Shown piece after piece: positions 7,050 through 11,862 of a stretch of DNA of 11,862 nucleotides (positions are counted from its first letter, which is position 1; every line of letters starts with the position of its first letter). The DNA comes from Ignavibacteriales bacterium (GTDB taxonomy: Bacteria > Bacteroidota > Ignavibacteria > Ignavibacteriales > Melioribacteraceae), in contig JAGVBL010000328.1 of NCBI GenBank assembly GCA_020059785.1, positions 1 through 11,862 on the forward strand, read 5' to 3'. A model generated the notes under the pieces. That model searched no databases. It had not been told where the DNA came from and saw only the letters and a program-made list of their open reading frames with translations. A program made the translations under genes and the position numbers.

Positions 7050-7074
7050 AAAGGGACTATGCTTTAGTCCCTTT
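7050..7074 (-). terminator. Rho-independent terminator of nrdJ
   Basis: A perfect 10-bp stem (AAAGGGACTA paired with TAGTCCCTTT) closes a 5-base loop. On the minus strand the 3' arm runs into a T-rich stretch (CCCTTTTTC). It lies 29 bases after the nrdJ stop codon and before yggS, both read in this direction. On the plus strand the stem is also flanked by pyrimidines, but no plus-strand gene ends here. Confidence 0.8.
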
Positions 7075-7079
7075 CCCAA

Positions 7080-7099
7080 TAAAATCATATATGATTTTA
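7080..7099. repeat. 20-bp perfect palindrome just after the nrdJ stop
   Basis: The half-site TAAAATCATA is followed directly by its exact reverse complement, giving a 20-base palindrome with no spacer. It lies four bases past the nrdJ stop codon and five bases before the terminator stem. With no loop it would be a poor RNA hairpin unless the central bases open, so a dimeric protein site or a 3'-end RNA element are both possible. AT-rich sequence makes chance palindromes more likely, but 20 of 20 is long. Confidence 0.6.
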
Positions 7100-7103
7100 C
7101 TAC

Positions 7104-10100
7104 TTAACTACAACCGGTTGTTGCTCCACAAGTAGTACATTTTAAACAGGTACCATTACGAACCATAGTCATACTCTGGCACTCAGGGCAGATATCTCCG
7201 GTGTAACCTCTTTCCCTTGCTTTAGCGACGGGATCATTAAGGGTAATCATTTTAATTTTTGCTTTAGTATTTTCAGTATTGTTTGAAATATCGTCATGAA
7301 TTATATGATGATCAAGCTCAATGGTCTTCTCGCTAACAATTTCTTCAGATTCAAAATCCGGCTCGGCAACTGAGCGGTAATCTCCTTTTACAGAGATCTC
7401 ATCATCTTCCACATGCGAGAGATCATTGCGGTTAAGGTATGTAACCGCCAATTCTCTAAATATATAATCTATAACAGAAGTTGCCATTTTAATTCTTTTA
7501 TGACCGGATACAACACCACTTGGCTCAAAGCGGGTAAATACGAAAGCGTCTACAAATTCTTCCAGTGGAACCCCGTGCTGCAATCCAAGTGAAATTGAAA
7601 TAGCAAAACAGTTCAGCAAACTACGGAATGCTGCACCTTCTTTGTGCATGTCTATAAATATTTCACCCAATTGACCATTATCGTATTCACCTGTTCTTAT
7701 GTAAACCGACTGCCCGTTAATTTTTACCTTTTGTGTGTAACCGGTTCGTCTATCAGGAAGTCTTCTTCTCTTTGCAATATATCTGTGAATAATTCTTTCT
7801 GCAATTTTTACTATGTCATTTTCTTCTTTCTTTTCAAGAAGATCTTCAATTTCCTCTTCGGTCATAGAGTTAAGTGGCTGAGACAACTTTGAACCGTCCC
7901 TATAAAGAGCATTTGCCTTACATCCCAATTTCCAGGATTGATAGTAGGCATACTTAATATCTTCTATTGTAGCAGAATTCGGAAGATTAATAGTTTTAGA
8001 AATTGCACCGGAAATAAACGGTTGGGCGGCAGCCATCATAAAAATGTGTGCATCGGATTTGATAAATCTTGTTCCCCTTTTACCGCATTTATTTGCGCAG
8101 TCAAAAACCGGATAGTGTTCGTGTTTTAGAAAAGGAGCGCCTTCAACTGTCATTGTTCCGCACACATAATCATTTGCTGTTGCAATTTCCTCTTTTGAAA
8201 AACCAAGTTCTGTAAGTAAGTCGAAACCGAAATCATTAATCTGTTCATCTGTAAAACCAAGATTAGACTTAAGGAAACGATCTCCAAGTGTATACTTATT
8301 AAATGCAAAACTTAATTCGAATACCGATGGTAATGTCGATTCAATTTTGTTAAGTGTATCTTCTGTAAATCCTTTAGCTCTAAGGGATTCGTGATTAATA
8401 TATGGACAACCAACAAGGGTTCCAGCACCTTTAGCATATTTAACTATTTCTTTACTCTGATCCTCATTGTACCCAAGTTTTTTAAGAGCCGGAGGAATAG
8501 ATTGATTTATAATTTTGAAATACCCGCCACCGGCAAGTTTTTTGAATTTAACTAACGCAAAGTCAGGTTCAATTCCGGTTGTATCACAATCCATTACCAG
8601 ACCAATTGTTCCGGTAGGAGCAATAACTGTTACCTGTGCATTTCTGAATCCGTATTTCACACCATATTCAAGAGCAAGGTCGGCATCTTCGCGTGCTGCT
8701 TTTAGAAGATCGGAAGGACAGAACTCCGGGTTAATTCCCATAGGATAAATTGTTAGTCCTTCATATTCTTCTTTGGGAACATTGTAAGCGGCACGTCTAT
8801 GATTGCGTATAACCCTTAACATATGTTCCTTATTATTTTCATACATAGGGAAAGGATTTAGTTCTTTGGCCATTTCTGCCGAAGTAGCATAAGCTTTCAT
8901 ATGCATAATTGCCGTAAGAGCACCGCATATTGCATATGCTTCTTTACTATCATAAGATATTCCCTGACGCATTAACAAAGAACCAAGATTTGCATAACCT
9001 AAACCCAATGTTCGGTATTCATAACTCTTTTGTGCAATTTCCTTGCTTGGATATTGCGCCATTAAAACACTAATCTCAAGTACAATTGTCCATAGGCGTG
9101 TAGCATGTCTGTATGCTTCTATATTAAATTCCTGTGTATCATCATTATAAAACTTAACGAGGTTGAGTGAAGCTAAATTACATGCGGTGTCGTCAAGAAA
9201 CATGTACTCGCTGCAAGGGTTTGAAGCGCGGATCGGTCCGCTTGCTTTACAAGTATGCCATTCATTAATTGTAGTATCAAATTGTAAACCCGGGTCTGCA
9301 CATGACCATGCGGCAAAAGAAATTTCGTCCCATAATTTTTTAGCCGGCATAGTTTTACAAGGTTTCGGTTTTCTATTCTCTTTTTCAGCTTTGAACTTTT
9401 CTACCCGCCAATACAAATTCCAATCACTATCATTTAGAACAGCTTGCATAAAATCATTTGTAATACGAATAGAGTTATTCGAATTTTGTCCGGAAACTGT
9501 TGCATAAGCCTCAGAATTCCAATCCGTATCGTACACGGGAAATTCAATTGATTTAAAACCAAGCCGGGCAAGTTTTATAACTCGTTCAATATAATTTTCA
9601 GGTACATTTACTTTTCTTGCTTCAAGAATTGCTTTACGAAGATGAATATTAGTACGTTTATTAAATCTGTCATTTTCAGGATGTTCGGCAAAGCAAGCTT
9701 TCAAAATATTATTAAGGTGTAAATTGCAGAGTTTACTTCCAGAAACAAGAGCCGCAACTTTCTGTTCTTCAACAACTTTCCAATTTATATACTCTTCAAT
9801 ATCCGGATGATCGATATCCAGTGTAACCATTTTTGCAGCGCGTCTTGTTGTACCGCCGGATTTTATTGCGCCGGCAGAACGGTCACCAATTTTTAGGAAT
9901 GACATTAATCCGGATGATTTACCGCCGCCGCTTAACGGTTCGTTTATTCCTCTAATACTAGAAAAATTTGTACCGGTACCTGAACCATATTTAAATAAAC
10001 GTGCTTCACGAACCCATAGGTCCATTATTCCGCCTTCATTAACAAGATCATCTTTAATTGATTGAATGAAACAAGCATGTGGCTGCGGATGTGTATATGC

Positions 10101-10667
10101 ATCTTCTGATGATGTCAGTTTACCTGTTTGATAATCGACATAATAATGACCTTGAGAAGGTCCGTTTATTCCATATGCCCAGTTTAATCCGGTATTAAAC
10201 CACTGGGGAGAATTTGGTGCAGAGAATTGAGATGTAAGCATATACATATGTTCATCATAGAATGCTTTAGCATCTTCTTCAGAATCGAAGTAACCGGCTT
10301 TCCATCCCCAATATGTCCAGGTGCCGGCTAATCTATGAAATACTTGACGTGCATCTGTTTCAGAACCATATCGATCTTTTTCTGGTAATTCTTCCAATGT
10401 TTTTGTGTCGGGCGCCGATTGTTGAAGCCACTTTGGTACATTATCTTCTTTTATCTTTCTTAGTAATCTGGGAACACCCGCTTTTCTAAAATACTTTTGG
10501 GCTAAAACATCTGTAGCAACTTGCGACCATTCTTTTGGAACAAAAACATCTTCCATTTTAAAGACAATAGAACCATCCGGATTTTTAATTTCGGATGTAC
10601 GTTTAACAAACTCTATTGATTCAAGAGGGTCCTTACCCGAAACGGTAAACAGACGATTAATCTTCAT
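7104..10667 (-). CDS. nrdJ: Vitamin B12-dependent (class II) ribonucleoside-diphosphate reductase
   Basis: Adenosylcobalamin-dependent reductase that makes deoxyribonucleotides without oxygen and without a separate radical subunit. At 1187 residues it is the long NrdJ type. Key residues seen: Cys199 in PHACFIQS and Cys496 in DDTACNLASL, the redox pair; Cys485 in NPCSE (483-487), the thiyl-radical Cys, flanked by Asn483 and Glu487. The 11-residue spacing from Cys485 to Cys496 is the class II spacing. Also present are SGSGTGTNFSSIRG (228-241), GGTTRRAAKM (271-280) and APTGTIG (683-689). After a variable acidic linker (about 1087-1140), the C-terminus has ICPEC (1159-1163), C1174, C1177, C1180 and C1186: a zinc-binding and probably thiol-shuttling tail. 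GGAG at 10673-10676 supports the start. It stands alone with its own terminator. No B12 riboswitch or NrdR box is visible upstream. Confidence 0.97.
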   Translation of the reverse strand: MKINRLFTVSGKDPLESIEFVKRTSEIKNPDGSIVFKMEDVFVPKEWSQVATDVLAQKYFRKAGVPRLLRKIKEDNVPKWLQQSAPDTKTLEELPEKDRYGSETDARQVFHRLAGTWTYWGWKAGYFDSEEDAKAFYDEHMYMLTSQFSAPNSPQWFNTGLNWAYGINGPSQGHYYVDYQTGKLTSSEDAYTHPQPHACFIQSIKDDLVNEGGIMDLWVREARLFKYGSGTGTNFSSIRGINEPLSGGGKSSGLMSFLKIGDRSAGAIKSGGTTRRAAKMVTLDIDHPDIEEYINWKVVEEQKVAALVSGSKLCNLHLNNILKACFAEHPENDRFNKRTNIHLRKAILEARKVNVPENYIERVIKLARLGFKSIEFPVYDTDWNSEAYATVSGQNSNNSIRITNDFMQAVLNDSDWNLYWRVEKFKAEKENRKPKPCKTMPAKKLWDEISFAAWSCADPGLQFDTTINEWHTCKASGPIRASNPCSEYMFLDDTACNLASLNLVKFYNDDTQEFNIEAYRHATRLWTIVLEISVLMAQYPSKEIAQKSYEYRTLGLGYANLGSLLMRQGISYDSKEAYAICGALTAIMHMKAYATSAEMAKELNPFPMYENNKEHMLRVIRNHRRAAYNVPKEEYEGLTIYPMGINPEFCPSDLLKAAREDADLALEYGVKYGFRNAQVTVIAPTGTIGLVMDCDTTGIEPDFALVKFKKLAGGGYFKIINQSIPPALKKLGYNEDQSKEIVKYAKGAGTLVGCPYINHESLRAKGFTEDTLNKIESTLPSVFELSFAFNKYTLGDRFLKSNLGFTDEQINDFGFDLLTELGFSKEEIATANDYVCGTMTVEGAPFLKHEHYPVFDCANKCGKRGTRFIKSDAHIFMMAAAQPFISGAISKTINLPNSATIEDIKYAYYQSWKLGCKANALYRDGSKLSQPLNSMTEEEIEDLLEKKEENDIVKIAERIIHRYIAKRRRLPDRRTGYTQKVKINGQSVYIRTGEYDNGQLGEIFIDMHKEGAAFRSLLNCFAISISLGLQHGVPLEEFVDAFVFTRFEPSGVVSGHKRIKMATSVIDYIFRELAVTYLNRNDLSHVEDDEISVKGDYRSVAEPDFESEEIVSEKTIELDHHIIHDDISNNTENTKAKIKMITLNDPVAKARERGYTGDICPECQSMTMVRNGTCLKCTTCGATTGCS

Positions 10668-10672
10668 TTTGT

Positions 10673-10676
10673 CTCC
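10673..10676 (-). promoter_or_regulatory. Ribosome binding site of nrdJ
   Basis: GGAG on the minus strand, five bases before the nrdJ ATG. It fixes the start at 10667 and fits the position where the NrdJ N-terminal domain begins. Confidence 0.75.
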
Positions 10677-10695
10677 AATCTTTCTTCGGTTTCGG

Positions 10696-10712
10696 TTAAC
10701 AAAACTTGTTAA
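10696..10712. promoter_or_regulatory. Operator-like inverted repeat upstream of nrdJ
   Basis: TTAACAA and its exact reverse complement TTGTTAA flank the 3-base spacer AAC. The 17-bp element lies 29-45 bases before the nrdJ start, a position likely to overlap the promoter or early leader. Such a symmetric site suits a dimeric regulator. It does not match the NrdR box as I know it. No bound factor can be named from sequence alone. Confidence 0.4.
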
Positions 10713-10824
10713 TTATTATTTATGAATATTTTTAAATGAACTAGATGAGTGGGGCGAGCAACATAAATAAAAAAAATTTTTTAAGCAATCATTTAAATAA
10801 ACTTTTAAAAAATTATTCATTTGT

Positions 10825-10852
10825 TTTATCTTTTGCTCAAAGGCAATATAAT
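10825..10852 (+). promoter_or_regulatory. Possible sigma-70-like promoter for malQ
   Basis: A perfect TATAAT at 10847-10852 has TTTATC 16 bases upstream (10825-10830), a poor -35; TTGTTT at 10821-10826 would be 20 bases away. Transcription would begin about 75 bases before the malQ ATG. The surrounding DNA is so AT-rich that the -10 match may be chance. Confidence 0.3.
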
Positions 10853-10933
10853 AAATAATTGTTTGAAGAAAATATTGTTTTTTTATTTAATTTTATTAAA
10901 GGGATTTATATCACAAAAATTATTGGTGGAATT

Positions 10934-11862
10934 ATGAAGATAGAACGTTCAGCAGGAATTTTATTACACCCCACATCATTACCCGGTAAATTTGGAATTG
11001 GTGACCTAGGACCGGAAGCGTATAACTTTGTTGACTTTATGAAAGCTGCCGGCCAAACACTCTGGCAAGTTTTTCCTCTTGGACCAACAGGTTATGGCGA
11101 TTCACCCTACCAATCTTTCTCTACATTTGCTGGTAATCCGCTTTTAATAAGTCCGGAATTACTTTACCGAGAAGGGTTGTTAAGTAAAAATGAAATTAAA
11201 AATCCCCCACATTTCGATCCACACAAAATCGAATTTGGCAATTTGATCGAATATAAAACAGGTCTATTAAGAAAAGCTTACAAAAAATTTTTAGAAATCA
11301 AAAGTAACTTTGAAGATGAGTGCGGGGACTTTTGCAGCGCAAATAATTACTGGCTTGACGATTATTCCATTTTTATGGCAGTAAAAAATTATCATAATGG
11401 AATTGTATGGTCTCAATGGGATAAGGAAATTGCCTTTAGAAAAGCCGATGCAGTAATAAATTGGAAGAGGAAATTAACAGATGAAGTTAACTATCATAAG
11501 TTTGTTCAATTCATTTTTAATAAACAATGGAAAGATTTAAGAGAATATACACATAGAGCAGGAATAAAAATTATTGGCGATCTTCCGATTTTTATTGCTT
11601 ACGATAGTTCCGATTTATGGTCGAACAAAGAACAATTTACTGTAAAGGAGGATGGTTCGCTTGCATTTGTTGCCGGAGTTCCTCCGGACTATTTTAGTGC
11701 AACCGGCCAGTTATGGGGAAACCCTTTATATAAATGGAAAATGATGGAAAAGGATAATTTCAGCTGGTGGCAGAAAAGAATTTCCAAACTGCTTGAACTT
11801 GTTGATATAATTAGAATAGATCATTTCAGAGGATTGGATGCATACTGGGAAATTCCCGGCGG
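10934..11862 (+). CDS. malQ: 4-alpha-glucanotransferase (amylomaltase, GH77), 3' end cut by window edge
   Basis: Cytoplasmic enzyme that transfers alpha-1,4-glucan segments between maltodextrins, in glycogen or maltodextrin turnover. My translation gives 309 complete residues, all in one open frame. It begins MKIERSAGILLHPTSLPG and continues GIGDLGPEA (21-29), the glucan-binding loop PLGPTGYGDSPYQ, then GDLPIFIAYDSSDLW, AGVPPDYFSATGQLWGNPLY, and RIDHFRGLDAYWEIPG at the right edge. Asp296 in RIDHFRG is the expected catalytic nucleophile. The acid/base Glu and the third carboxylate should lie beyond 11862. GH77 proteins of this short type are about 500 residues, so roughly 60% is present. ATG start with GGTGGA at 10925-10930 as a modest ribosome site. 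It is divergent from nrdJ, with no functional link apparent. Confidence 0.95.
   Translation, partial: MKIERSAGILLHPTSLPGKFGIGDLGPEAYNFVDFMKAAGQTLWQVFPLGPTGYGDSPYQSFSTFAGNPLLISPELLYREGLLSKNEIKNPPHFDPHKIEFGNLIEYKTGLLRKAYKKFLEIKSNFEDECGDFCSANNYWLDDYSIFMAVKNYHNGIVWSQWDKEIAFRKADAVINWKRKLTDEVNYHKFVQFIFNKQWKDLREYTHRAGIKIIGDLPIFIAYDSSDLWSNKEQFTVKEDGSLAFVAGVPPDYFSATGQLWGNPLYKWKMMEKDNFSWWQKRISKLLELVDIIRIDHFRGLDAYWEIPG

Larger units (their letters stand above)
10668..10933. other. AT-rich divergent intergenic region between nrdJ and malQ
   Basis: These 266 bases separate the two divergent starts and hold no convincing ORF or RNA gene. They contain the nrdJ ribosome site, an inverted repeat at 10696-10712, a small G-rich island (GGGGCGAGC near 10751-10759), an A8T6 tract at 10769-10782 likely to be bent or stiff, and a possible TATAAT for malQ. 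Conserved boxes of a cobalamin riboswitch and NrdR boxes were looked for by eye and not seen. Confidence 0.7.

Noticed and set aside
9163..9507. 114-codon plus-strand ORF inside nrdJ
   Set aside because: Lies wholly opposite the catalytic core of nrdJ, whose frame is fixed by the NPCSE and TACNL motifs; composition is that of an antisense shadow.
10769..10784. A8T6 symmetric run as a terminator
   Set aside because: It has no GC-containing stem and no loop, and lies between two divergent starts where no transcript should end. A bent or stiff A-tract is the simpler reading.
10668..10933. Possible cobalamin riboswitch before the B12-dependent nrdJ
   Set aside because: No B12-box-like sequence or set of GC-rich paired arms is visible; most of the spacer is A/T only, and only about 70 bases of it have any structure-like content.

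Overview
The window looks like a chromosomal housekeeping region from an AT-rich Gram-negative bacterium. The best guess is the Ignavibacteria / Bacteroidota-Chlorobi side of the tree. Three things point there: a eukaryote-like type 2 isoleucyl-tRNA synthetase with the GXHH signature, a Bacteroidota-style DksA/TraR protein with an aberrant zinc finger, and a long B12-dependent class II ribonucleotide reductase. The assignment rests on recalled family resemblance, not on a search. There are no RNA genes, CRISPR arrays, insertion sequences or phage genes. Coding density is high, and the only gap of note is the 266-bp divergent spacer between nrdJ and malQ.

Layout: positions 6974 down to 1 hold a co-directional minus-strand run. 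In transcription order it is yggS (PLP homeostasis protein), divIVA (polar/septal coiled coil), a purine nucleoside phosphorylase, an unrecognised four-helix membrane protein with a coiled-coil tail, ileS, a dksA/traR-like regulator, and lspA (cut by the left edge). The divIVA/pnp and pnp/membrane-protein junctions are both 4-base ATGA overlaps, so these three proteins are probably made together. ileS-dksA-lspA forms a second tight group that joins translation, transcriptional control and lipoprotein maturation. Upstream, also on the minus strand, is nrdJ (7104-10667), which ends in a 20-bp palindrome and then a hairpin terminator that separates it from yggS. On the plus strand, divergent from nrdJ, malQ (4-alpha-glucanotransferase) starts at 10934 and runs off the right edge.

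The most interesting points are small departures inside familiar genes. IleRS has its HIGH motif swapped to GIHH, a variant linked to mupirocin hyper-resistance. The nucleoside phosphorylase has Asp and Val at two specificity positions where the trimeric PNPs have Asn and His, which resembles methylthioadenosine phosphorylase. The DksA-like protein has a duplicated CxxC knuckle and no final Cys. The unrecognised membrane protein carries a cytoplasmic coiled coil that resembles the DivIVA encoded two genes upstream. No wholly new system is evident, but the divIVA-pnp-membrane coiled-coil cluster is the best candidate for undescribed biology.
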